Source of the DNA: Bacillota bacterium
Lineage (GTDB): Bacteria > Bacillota > Dethiobacteria > Dethiobacterales > Dethiobacteraceae
Direction: 5' to 3'
Assembly: GCA_024650095.1 (NCBI GenBank)
Contig: JANKMV010000152.1
Location: 1-5,700 of the forward strand
Length of the DNA stretch: 5,700 nt
In this document: in pieces, positions 1 to 5,700 of the stretch
How positions within the stretch are numbered: the first letter of the stretch is position 1
Layout of the letters: every line of letters starts with the position of its first letter
Program-made: the position numbers and the translations under genes
The notes under the pieces: model-generated
Databases searched by the model: none
What the model was told of the DNA's origin: nothing
What the model saw: the letters and a program-made list of their open reading frames with translations, nothing else

Positions 1-49
1 AGTAAGTGGGGAAAATTATATATCTTGCAGCTGACTAATATAAGCAGCA

Positions 50-90
50 AAAGCACGCGCATTGAGGGAAGCGAGTAAGCGTGCTTTCTT
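50..90 (+). terminator. Probable intrinsic terminator of an upstream gene
   Basis: Bases 50-58 (AAAGCACGC) pair perfectly with 79-87 (GCGTGCTTT), giving a 9-bp stem around a 20-nt loop. The 3' arm runs into a short T-rich tail (TTTCTT, 85-90). On the opposite strand the stem is not followed by a T run, so the + direction is favoured; the terminated gene would lie to the left, mostly outside the window. The large loop and short, interrupted T tract make it a mediocre terminator. It ends right at the -35 box of the valS promoter, so it cannot be a leader attenuator of a transcript starting there. It could be part of the leader of a longer transcript entering from upstream. Confidence 0.5.
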
Positions 91-117
91 GACATCATAT
101 GTACCATCTATTATAGT
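89..117 (+). promoter_or_regulatory. Sigma-A type promoter of valS-folC
   Basis: A perfect -35 hexamer TTGACA (89-94) is separated by exactly 17 bp from TATAGT (112-117), a 5/6 match to the -10 consensus. The predicted start is near base 124, leaving a leader of about 42 nt before the valS start codon. The short leader contains no T-box motif (no GGTGG-type T-box sequence or specifier-stem architecture is visible between 1 and 165), so tRNA-sensing attenuation is not supported here. TATAAT (129-134) and a second TATAGTG (134-140) lie just downstream, but neither has a good -35 at the right distance. The call rests on sequence match only. Confidence 0.7.
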
Positions 118-165
118 GATAAAGAGTATATAATATAGTGTCTTTGTTCGTTAGGAGGACTTTTT

Positions 166-2808
166 ATGACAGATAAAAATCTTGCTCCAGTTTATAATCC
201 TGTCGAGGTGGAGGATCGACTGTACCAGCACTGGCTAGAGCATAACTATTTTCGTGCCCCGGGTGACCCAGAAAAAGAGACTTTCACCATTGTTATCCCG
301 CCGCCTAATGTGACGGGTTCGTTACATATGGGACATGCACTAGACAACACAATTCAGGATATCTTGATTCGCCGGAAGCGGATGCAAGGATTTGACACAT
401 TATGGTTACCCGGCACCGACCATGCTGGTATTGCCACGCAAATTAAAGTGGAAGAGCATCTCGCTGATGAAGGTTTGACTCGCTATGACCTTGGTCGGGA
501 AAAGTTTGTGGAGCGAGTGTGGGCATGGAAGGATGAATATCACGACCGCATTTTAGGGCAACTATACAAGTTAGGTGTATCCTGTGATTGGTCACGGGAG
601 CGCTTCACCATGGATGAGGGAAGTTCACGCGCAGTACGCCAAGAATTTGTTTCCCTGTACAAAAAAGGTTTAATTTACCGTGGTCACTATATTATTAACT
701 GGTGCCCTCGTTGTCACACAGCACTCTCTGATATTGAAGTTGAACATGAAGATACGGAAGGATCACTGACCTATATCCGCTATCCGCTAGCGGAAGGTGA
801 TGGGCAGGTGGTGGTGGCTACCACCCGGCCAGAGACGATGTTGGGTGACACTGCTGTTGCTGTACACCCACAGGATTCACGGTATCAACATCTTGTGGGC
901 AAGCATCTACTTTTGCCTCTAATGAAGAGAAAAATTCCCATTATTGCCGATGACTATGTTGATCCGGAGTTTGGCAGCGGTGCTGTCAAGATTACGCCGG
1001 CTCATGACCCCAATGATTTTGCCATGGCCGGACGCCACCAGCTTCCCTCCATTGTGGTGATTGCAGATGACGGCACCATGACGACGGAAGCGGGCACGTA
1101 TGCAGGCCTAGATCGCTACGTGGCGAGGGAGCAAGTGGTGGCTGATTTAGAAAAAGCCGGAGTGTTGCTTCAGGTGGAAGACCATACCCACGCCGTAGGA
1201 CACTGCCAGCGCTGTCACACAGTGATTGAACCTTTACTCTCCAAGCAATGGTTTGTTAGTATGAAACCATTAGCCGTACCGGCCATTGCGGCCGTAAAGA
1301 ATGGGGACATTCATTTTGTTCCGGAACGGTTTACCAAGGTTTATTTAAGCTGGGTGGAGAACATTCGCGACTGGTGTATTTCCCGTCAGATTTGGTGGGG
1401 ACATCGCATCCCTGCTTGGTATTGTGAGTGTGGAGAGACCATTGTTGCTCTCGAGGATCCGCAAAGCTGTCCTCATTGTGGAGAGGAGACGTTAACGCAA
1501 GATGAAGATGTACTAGATACCTGGTTTTCTTCTGCACTATGGCCTTTTTCTACGTTAGGCTGGCCGGACCAAACTGCCGATCTGGCACATTATTATCCCA
1601 CAGATGTGCTGGTGACAGGGTACGATATTATATATTTTTGGGTTGCTCGTATGATTCTCATGGGTTTGGAATTTAAACAAGAGATTCCCTTTCATACCGT
1701 CTATATTCATGGCTTAGTACGGGATGCACAGGGTCGTAAAATGAGTAAATCCTTGGGCAATGGGATTGATCCTTTGGAGATTATTGAACACTACGGTGCT
1801 GATACGCTCCGTTTTACATTAATTACAGGCCAGGGTCCTGGCAATGACCAGCGCTTCAGGCAAGAAAGTGTGGAAAATAGTCGTAACTTTGCCAATAAAA
1901 TTTGGAATGCTTCTCGCTTTGTATTAATGAATTTAGAGGATTTTACGGCTGCAGATGTTGATTTATCACAATTGACGGATGCCGATCGTTGGATACTGCA
2001 TCGTTATAATGAAGCGGTACGCGAAGTGAATCGTCTTATGGAGGCGTACGAACTAGGTGAAGCCGCACGTACCCTTTATGAGTTTCTTTGGAGTGATTTT
2101 TGTGATTGGTATATTGAATTGGCTAAAATTCCTTTGTTTGCGGCTGAGAGCGAAGAAGAAAAGAAAACAGTACGGTCGGTATTAACGTATGTTCTCGATC
2201 GTACTCTACGACTTCTGCACCCGTTTATGCCTTTTATTACAGAAGAAATTTGGCAAAAGCTGCCTCATACTGGTGAAACCATTGTTTTAGCCTCATATCC
2301 CGAGTATGATGTAACACTAGAATGTAGTGAGGCGCATGCTCGCATGAATACTGTTATGGATGTAACCCGCACCATTCGCTTTTTGCGCAGTGAGATCCAA
2401 CTACCCCCCGGTAGAAAGGCTCAAGCTATTTTCAATGTAGGTAGTGAGCAATCTGCAACAGCTCTGTTTGAGGGTACGGCCATCTTGCAACGATTGGCGG
2501 GTCTTGAAAAAGTAGATATTGTCAGTCAGCTGCTAGATCAACCCAAGCAGGCGCTCACCGCGGTGGTGGGAGATATTGAAGTTTATTTACCATTAGCCGG
2601 CTTGGTTGACCTTGAACAAGAAATAAAACGATTAGAAAAAGAGGCAAAAAAACTGGAATCCGAGCTAGCGAGGTCTTCTGGAAAATTGAAAAACCAAGGC
2701 TTTTTGGCAAAGGCGCCGGAGAATGTTATTGCAGAAGAGAGGGCTAAAGCCGAAGACTATCAAGCTCGTCTTGACAAGGTTCGTGCTCGTATTAGCAGTT
2801 TACGTTAG
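166..2808 (+). CDS. valS: Valyl-tRNA synthetase (valine--tRNA ligase)
   Basis: This cytoplasmic class I aminoacyl-tRNA synthetase joins valine to tRNA-Val using ATP and hydrolyses mischarged threonyl-tRNA-Val. The 880-residue protein is full length for bacterial ValS. Visible in order: the HIGH-type signature HMGH (54-57); Cys pairs C180/C183 and C347/C350; the CP1 editing domain with TTRPET (219-224) and GSGAVKITPAHDPND (270-284); WWGHRIP (410-416); a second Cys cluster C420/C422/C435/C438 that could bind zinc; DVLDTWFSS (448-456); KMSKS (525-529); the anticodon-binding helical domain beginning around NFANKIWN (574-581), with FCDWYIE at 645-651; and a charged C-terminal coiled coil (about 813-880) that in the family contacts tRNA. 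The ATG is preceded by AGGAGG (153-158) with a 7-nt spacer, and the N-terminus aligns with family expectation. It is the first gene of a probable valS-folC operon, a common order in Firmicutes. No defects are seen. Confidence 0.99.
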   Translation: MTDKNLAPVYNPVEVEDRLYQHWLEHNYFRAPGDPEKETFTIVIPPPNVTGSLHMGHALDNTIQDILIRRKRMQGFDTLWLPGTDHAGIATQIKVEEHLADEGLTRYDLGREKFVERVWAWKDEYHDRILGQLYKLGVSCDWSRERFTMDEGSSRAVRQEFVSLYKKGLIYRGHYIINWCPRCHTALSDIEVEHEDTEGSLTYIRYPLAEGDGQVVVATTRPETMLGDTAVAVHPQDSRYQHLVGKHLLLPLMKRKIPIIADDYVDPEFGSGAVKITPAHDPNDFAMAGRHQLPSIVVIADDGTMTTEAGTYAGLDRYVAREQVVADLEKAGVLLQVEDHTHAVGHCQRCHTVIEPLLSKQWFVSMKPLAVPAIAAVKNGDIHFVPERFTKVYLSWVENIRDWCISRQIWWGHRIPAWYCECGETIVALEDPQSCPHCGEETLTQDEDVLDTWFSSALWPFSTLGWPDQTADLAHYYPTDVLVTGYDIIYFWVARMILMGLEFKQEIPFHTVYIHGLVRDAQGRKMSKSLGNGIDPLEIIEHYGADTLRFTLITGQGPGNDQRFRQESVENSRNFANKIWNASRFVLMNLEDFTAADVDLSQLTDADRWILHRYNEAVREVNRLMEAYELGEAARTLYEFLWSDFCDWYIELAKIPLFAAESEEEKKTVRSVLTYVLDRTLRLLHPFMPFITEEIWQKLPHTGETIVLASYPEYDVTLECSEAHARMNTVMDVTRTIRFLRSEIQLPPGRKAQAIFNVGSEQSATALFEGTAILQRLAGLEKVDIVSQLLDQPKQALTAVVGDIEVYLPLAGLVDLEQEIKRLEKEAKKLESELARSSGKLKNQGFLAKAPENVIAEERAKAEDYQARLDKVRARISSLR

Positions 2809-2823
2809 GGTGGAGGCTAGGAT

Positions 2824-4143
2824 ATGAAGTATGAAGATGCTCTGCAGTGGATCCATGGGTTACATCGTTTTGGCTCTAACCTTGGTCTCGAACGGGTTAC
2901 AAAACTGATGGATCTTTTGGGTAACCCGCAAAATAAGTTCCGCAGTGTGCATGTGGCGGGAACCAATGGTAAGGGATCGACAGCGGCTTTTTTGGCGGAA
3001 ATTTTAGAGGCAGAAGGCTTTCGTGTTGGCCTTTATACGTCGCCATACCTAGAGGCGTTTACCAATCGTATGGCCATCAACGGTGAGGATATTAGCCAAG
3101 AGCACTTGGTCCAATTGGTGGAGCAAGTTAAAGCGGCAGTGGATCAGTTGGCCACGTCAGAACTAGGCCATCCCACGGAGTTTGAAGTGGTAACGGCGTT
3201 GGCCTTCACCTACTTTGCCCAGTCTGCACCCGATTGGGTTGTCGTGGAAGTGGGATTGGGTGGGCGACTAGATGCAACCAATGTGATCACGCCTGTAGTG
3301 TCGGTGATTACCAATATTGCCTTGGAGCATACCCAGTACCTAGGGGATACCATCGCTGACATCGCGGGTGAGAAAGCAGGGATTATTAAACACGGTGTTC
3401 CTGTTGTCACCGCTGCACAAAAAGAAGATGCTTTGCATATCTTTAGGAAAATTGCCAAGGAACGCAATGCAGCATTTTATGCTGTAGACCATGAGTTTAC
3501 GCAAGAAGTTACCTCGTCATCGCTCGATGGGCTCACCTTCAATTACCGTAGTCCATGGCAACAGCTAGACGACTTGCATATCCAATTGCTAGGCCGCCAT
3601 CAAGCACGTAATGCTGCCTTGGCGGTAGCAGCGAGAGAACTGATGCCTATTCCTTCTTCCCCGGACGTTATTAGAGTCGGGCTTGCACAAACACGTTGGC
3701 CTGGTCGTCTAGAGCTGTTTTCTCGGCAGCCGTTGGTGCTAGTGGATGGTGCCCATAATACAGATGGTGTGTTGGCTTTACGTGCTGCCTTGCAAGAGTT
3801 AGTGGGGGAGAGAAAGCTGCGTTTAGTTATAGGCATTTTAGGAGATAAAGCAGTGGAAGAAATTGTCGGTGTGATTGTCCCATTGGCCACAGCAGGGGTC
3901 ATTGTTACCACGCCGGATAATCCCCGTGCAGCGGATCCATATTTGGTGGCAGAGCTGGCAAGAAAATTTGCCGGTAATGTGACCGTCGAGGTGGTGGCAT
4001 CCATTCACGCGGCCATAGAGCAGGCGGTGAACGCCACGCGGCAGGATGAAGCCTTATGCGTATCGGGCTCTTTATATACCATTAGTGAGGCACGTGAAGT
4101 TTTAAAAAGGATCTACGCAACAAAAATAGAAACTTCAATGTAG
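2824..4143 (+). CDS. folC: Folylpolyglutamate synthase / dihydrofolate synthase
   Basis: This cytoplasmic Mur-ligase-like enzyme adds glutamate to tetrahydrofolates with ATP. In most bacteria it also makes dihydrofolate from dihydropteroate plus glutamate; whether this copy does both cannot be read from the sequence. At 439 residues it has the usual length. Visible motifs are HRFGSNLGLERV (14-25), the P-loop VAGTNGKGST (44-53), TSPYL (72-76), EVGLGGRLDATN (142-153), NIALEH then GEKAGIIK (164-169, 182-189; Mg and modified-lysine region of the ATPase domain), GRHQARNA (257-264), WPGRLE (292-297), DGAHN (308-312, start of the C-terminal glutamate-ligase domain) and SGSLYT (414-419). The ATG follows GGAGG (2812-2816) with a 7-nt spacer and lies 15 bp after the valS stop, so it is almost certainly co-transcribed and shares the promoter at 89-117. 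No internal terminator is evident. Confidence 0.98.
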   Translation: MKYEDALQWIHGLHRFGSNLGLERVTKLMDLLGNPQNKFRSVHVAGTNGKGSTAAFLAEILEAEGFRVGLYTSPYLEAFTNRMAINGEDISQEHLVQLVEQVKAAVDQLATSELGHPTEFEVVTALAFTYFAQSAPDWVVVEVGLGGRLDATNVITPVVSVITNIALEHTQYLGDTIADIAGEKAGIIKHGVPVVTAAQKEDALHIFRKIAKERNAAFYAVDHEFTQEVTSSSLDGLTFNYRSPWQQLDDLHIQLLGRHQARNAALAVAARELMPIPSSPDVIRVGLAQTRWPGRLELFSRQPLVLVDGAHNTDGVLALRAALQELVGERKLRLVIGILGDKAVEEIVGVIVPLATAGVIVTTPDNPRAADPYLVAELARKFAGNVTVEVVASIHAAIEQAVNATRQDEALCVSGSLYTISEAREVLKRIYATKIETSM

Positions 4144-4177
4144 AAGTAATACTCTGTAGTCCTGAATCTTCCTACTC

Positions 4178-4186
4178 TGGTATAAA
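4178..4186 (+). promoter_or_regulatory. Possible extended -10 promoter, distal, for rnfC
   Basis: TGGTATAAA fits an extended -10 element (TGn followed by TATAAA, 5/6 of the consensus hexamer at 4181-4186). No acceptable -35 hexamer lies 16-18 bp upstream, but extended -10 promoters can work without one. It would start transcription near 4193 and give a leader of about 105 nt that includes the inverted repeat at 4248-4283. Such matches occur by chance in AT-rich DNA. Confidence 0.28.
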
Positions 4187-4240
4187 TAAAAATAATGATA
4201 AGTGCAGGATTCGTGCTATCTTTCTCGAATATATCTATGG

Positions 4241-4269
4241 TTAAGTGCCTTTATTTTAAAATATATATT
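4241..4269 (+). promoter_or_regulatory. Possible proximal promoter for the rnf operon
   Basis: TTAAGT (4241-4246, 3/6 match to -35) and TATATT (4264-4269, 5/6 match to -10) are spaced by 17 bp. Transcription would begin near 4276, only about 22 nt before the rnfC start codon and just upstream of its ribosome-binding site. The -35 is poor and the AT-rich surroundings inflate -10 matches, so this is a candidate only. An own promoter for rnf is plausible because the 154-bp gap breaks the tight spacing of valS-folC. Confidence 0.35.
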
Positions 4270-4283
4270 TAAACTTTTAAAGG
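4248..4283 (+). repeat. AT-rich inverted repeat overlapping the rnfC ribosome-binding site
   Basis: CCTTTA (4248-4253) is complementary to TAAAGG (4278-4283), and inside it TTTAAA (4255-4260) is complementary to TTTAAA (4268-4273) around a 7-nt ATATATA loop. The two 6-bp stems are separated by an asymmetric internal loop (1 nt versus 4 nt). A third TTTAAA lies at 4276-4281. The distal arm covers the first part of the rnfC Shine-Dalgarno sequence, AAAGGGGTGA (4279-4288). The pairing is mostly A-U and so weak; it may be a DNA operator, a translational element, or chance in AT-rich DNA. Confidence 0.35.
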
Positions 4284-4297
4284 GGTGAATTGAGCAT

Positions 4298-5632
4298 ATG
4301 AGCTTTAAGACGTTTAAGGGAGGCGTTCATCCCGGGCACCATAAAAGTGCAACGGAGAAGATGCCTGTCGTTCCCGCCAAGGCCCCAGCTGTTGCCATTA
4401 TTCCCATGTCGCAGCATATTGGCGCTCCCTGCGAGCCATTGGTGGCCGTGGGCGATTTGGTGAAAAAGGGACAAAAAATCGGTGCAAGCAAAGGTTTTGT
4501 CTCAGTACCGGTTCACGCTAGTGTCTCCGGCAAAGTGGCTAAGATTGGAACTTGTAATTCCGCGCTTGGCAGAGCCGTTGATGCTGTGTTCATTGAAAAT
4601 GATTTCCAGGATACGTGGCATGAAGATGTTAAGCCCAATCCCAATTGGGAACAGTTGACAGTCGATGAATTGAAAAAAGTCATTCTTGAAAAAGGTATTG
4701 TGGGTATGGGTGGCGCAACGTTTCCAACTCATGTCAAACTCGCACCGCCTCCAGACCAAAAGATCGAATTTGTTTTGGTGAATGCAGCGGAGTGTGAGCC
4801 GTATTTGACGGCTGACCACCGTGCCATGCTAGAGCAAGCAGAGGACTTAATTGTTGGCTTAAAATTAGTGATGAAAGCTGTGAATGCACCCAAGGGTTTA
4901 ATTGGCATAGAAGATAATAAACCTGATGCAGTGGAAGTTATGAAAAAAGCGGCAGCAGGCGAAGCCAATATTGAAGTGTATGCTCTAGAAACAAAGTACC
5001 CGCAAGGCGCGGAAAAACAATTAATTAATGTATTAACCGGTCGTGAAGTTCCTTCTGGCGGGTTGCCTGCTGCGGTGGGTTGTGTGGTGCAAAATGCAAG
5101 TACATGTATAGCTATTTCGGATGCTGTACGCAAAGGCGTGCCCTTGATTGAGCGTATTGTCACAATCACCGGCTCCGGTATTCATGAACCCAAAAATATG
5201 CGTGTGCTCGTTGGTACACCTGTTGAAGAAGTGATTGAGCAGTGTGGAGGTTTGACCGAAAACATTCGTAAACTGATTCTTGGTGGTCCCATGATGGGCT
5301 TTGCTCAACCAGGGCCTGAAAACTTACCGGTCATTAAAGGTACTTCCGGTATCCTTTGCTTGACTGACCTAGAAGTGCAAATTGACGAAATACACCCTTG
5401 CATTAAATGTGCCAAGTGTGTCGACGTCTGCCCCGTCAGTATTATGCCTCTTTTCATCGGCTCTTCTGTAGAGCAAGGCATGTATGATAAGGCAGAAAGC
5501 TATGATGCAATGGATTGCATTGAGTGTGGGAGCTGCGCGTATATTTGCCCTGCCAAACGGCCGCTTACACAGTGGATTCGTATGGCAAAGGGTGAAATTG
5601 CAGCAAAAAGACGAGCCGCTGCGGCTAAGTAA
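4298..5632 (+). CDS. rnfC: Rnf complex electron-transport subunit C (RnfC)
   Basis: RnfC is the cytoplasmic-side, membrane-associated subunit of the Rnf ferredoxin:NAD+ oxidoreductase. It carries the NAD(H)/flavin site and two [4Fe-4S] clusters, in a complex that couples electron flow to Na+ or H+ translocation. The 444-residue protein shows the N-terminal FKGGVHPGHHK (6-16), the barrel-sandwich/biotinyl-like segment around HIGAPCEPLVAVGDLVKKGQ (40-59) and VHASVSGKV (72-80), the glycine-rich nucleotide/flavin region GMGGATFP (136-143), NAAECEPYLTADHRAM (162-177, Complex I 51-kDa-like), YPQGAEKQLI (234-243), and two ferredoxin motifs with C368/C371/C374/C378 and C407/C410/C413/C417. It ends 27 residues after the last cysteine and lacks the long Ala/Lys-rich tail of proteobacterial RsxC. 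The start ATG follows AAAGGGGTGA (4279-4288). rnfD follows after 28 bp, as in rnfCDGEAB operons. Confidence 0.97.
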   Translation: MSFKTFKGGVHPGHHKSATEKMPVVPAKAPAVAIIPMSQHIGAPCEPLVAVGDLVKKGQKIGASKGFVSVPVHASVSGKVAKIGTCNSALGRAVDAVFIENDFQDTWHEDVKPNPNWEQLTVDELKKVILEKGIVGMGGATFPTHVKLAPPPDQKIEFVLVNAAECEPYLTADHRAMLEQAEDLIVGLKLVMKAVNAPKGLIGIEDNKPDAVEVMKKAAAGEANIEVYALETKYPQGAEKQLINVLTGREVPSGGLPAAVGCVVQNASTCIAISDAVRKGVPLIERIVTITGSGIHEPKNMRVLVGTPVEEVIEQCGGLTENIRKLILGGPMMGFAQPGPENLPVIKGTSGILCLTDLEVQIDEIHPCIKCAKCVDVCPVSIMPLFIGSSVEQGMYDKAESYDAMDCIECGSCAYICPAKRPLTQWIRMAKGEIAAKRRAAAAK

Positions 5633-5643
5633 CAAGCAAAGGT

Positions 5644-5653
5644 AAAGGAGGGG
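5644..5653 (+). promoter_or_regulatory. Strong ribosome-binding site of rnfD
   Basis: AAAGGAGGGG is a near-perfect Shine-Dalgarno sequence in the 28-bp rnfC-rnfD gap. From its AGGAGG core (5646-5651) there are 9 nt to the ATG at 5661. A TTG at 5658-5660 sits directly before that ATG in the same frame, so initiation at either codon would change the protein by one residue; ATG is preferred. Confidence 0.75.
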
Positions 5654-5660
5654 TACTTTG

Positions 5661-5700
5661 ATGGATAAACAATTAGTTGTTTCGTCTTCTCCACACTTAA
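5661..5700 (+). CDS. rnfD: Rnf complex membrane subunit D (RnfD), 5' fragment
   Basis: Only 13 codons (MDKQLVVSSSPHL) plus one base are present; the gene continues past the right edge. The N-terminal VVSSSPH is characteristic of RnfD, where the short cytoplasmic start precedes the first transmembrane helix. RnfD is an integral membrane subunit related to NqrB; in the family it carries covalently bound FMN on a threonine well beyond this fragment, so that site cannot be checked here. Its position directly after rnfC, with a strong ribosome-binding site and 28-bp spacing, matches the usual rnfCDGEAB order. Identification relies on context plus this short motif. Confidence 0.9.
   Translation, partial: MDKQLVVSSSPHL

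Larger units (their letters stand above)
4144..4297. other. AT-rich intergenic region between folC and rnfC
   Basis: This is the only sizeable gap between genes after valS starts. It holds no open reading frame of note. No stem with a T tract typical of an intrinsic terminator is visible after folC; the best short pairings are GTAG/CTAC (4156-4159 with 4172-4175) and ATTCG/CGAAT (4209-4213 with 4226-4230), both too weak. A 7-bp direct repeat TACTCTG occurs at 4150-4156 and 4173-4179. No TTGTGA-type palindrome of the redox regulator Rex is seen. The composition is much more AT-rich than the flanking genes, as expected for a promoter region. Confidence 0.6.

Noticed and set aside
1..78. Open + strand frame from base 1 to a TAA at 76-78, possibly the tail of an upstream gene
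   Set aside because: The 25 residues resemble no family I know, and the stop would fall in the 3' part of the hairpin loop. Another frame has a TAA at 3-5 that could equally end the upstream gene. There is not enough sequence to decide.
1..165. T-box riboswitch before valS
   Set aside because: No T-box sequence, AG-bulge stem or antiterminator arrangement could be found, and the best promoter lies downstream of the only strong hairpin.
1331..1537. 68-codon minus-strand frame inside valS
   Set aside because: It lies opposite the conserved WWGHRIP and cysteine-cluster region of ValS, and is an antisense shadow without any recognisable feature.
2646..2652. Run of seven A in valS (A AAA AAA in the reading frame), a possible slippery site
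   Set aside because: Both codons are Lys in a normal charged coiled coil, no strong downstream stem is apparent, and the zero frame gives a full-length ValS. Ordinary lysine-rich sequence explains it.
3600..4004. 134-codon open frame on the minus strand inside folC
   Set aside because: It lies wholly opposite an intact folC with all family motifs. Its product is a low-complexity Ser/Thr/Ala-rich sequence typical of an antisense frame, with no recognisable motif.
4729..5169. 146-codon open frame on the minus strand inside rnfC, and other shorter antisense frames at 4502-4819, 5033-5308, 5369-5635 and 5500-5694
   Set aside because: All are opposite the clearly coding rnfC (the last also runs into rnfD), overlap one another, and show no recognisable protein features.

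Overview
The window is a compact, co-directional stretch (all genes on the + strand) of a bacterial chromosome. It holds two housekeeping genes followed by the start of a membrane energy-conservation operon: valS (valyl-tRNA synthetase), folC (folylpolyglutamate/dihydrofolate synthase), rnfC (peripheral NADH/FeS subunit of the Rnf complex) and the first 13 codons of rnfD. The strong Shine-Dalgarno sequences, the valS-folC gene order, the intermediate base composition and the RnfC type (about 440 residues, no long alanine-rich C-terminal extension) point to an anaerobic Firmicute. Clostridia or Negativicutes are the best guesses, but this is inferred from gene style and not from any search.

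Layout. Bases 1-165 hold no convincing gene. They carry a hairpin with a 9-bp perfect stem and a short T-rich tail (probable terminator of whatever lies upstream), directly followed by a near-consensus sigma-A type promoter (TTGACA, 17 bp, TATAGT) and a canonical AGGAGG site in front of valS. valS (166-2808) and folC (2824-4143) are separated by only 15 bp and look co-transcribed. A 154-bp AT-rich gap (4144-4297) then separates folC from rnfC. It has no clear intrinsic terminator, two weak promoter candidates, and an AT-rich inverted repeat that overlaps the rnfC ribosome-binding site. rnfC (4298-5632) is followed after 28 bp by rnfD (from 5661), which runs off the window.

How the genes work together. 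ValS charges tRNA-Val for translation. FolC makes and polyglutamylates folates for one-carbon metabolism. RnfC and RnfD belong to the ferredoxin:NAD+ oxidoreductase that couples electron transfer between reduced ferredoxin and NAD+ to export of Na+ or H+ in anaerobes. The link between valS-folC and rnf is probably only positional.

Nothing in the window looks like an undescribed system. All three complete proteins are intact, of normal length, and carry the expected catalytic or cofactor motifs. The observations worth a second look are regulatory: the promoter packed against a terminator with no T-box before valS, and the possible leader structure over the rnfC start.
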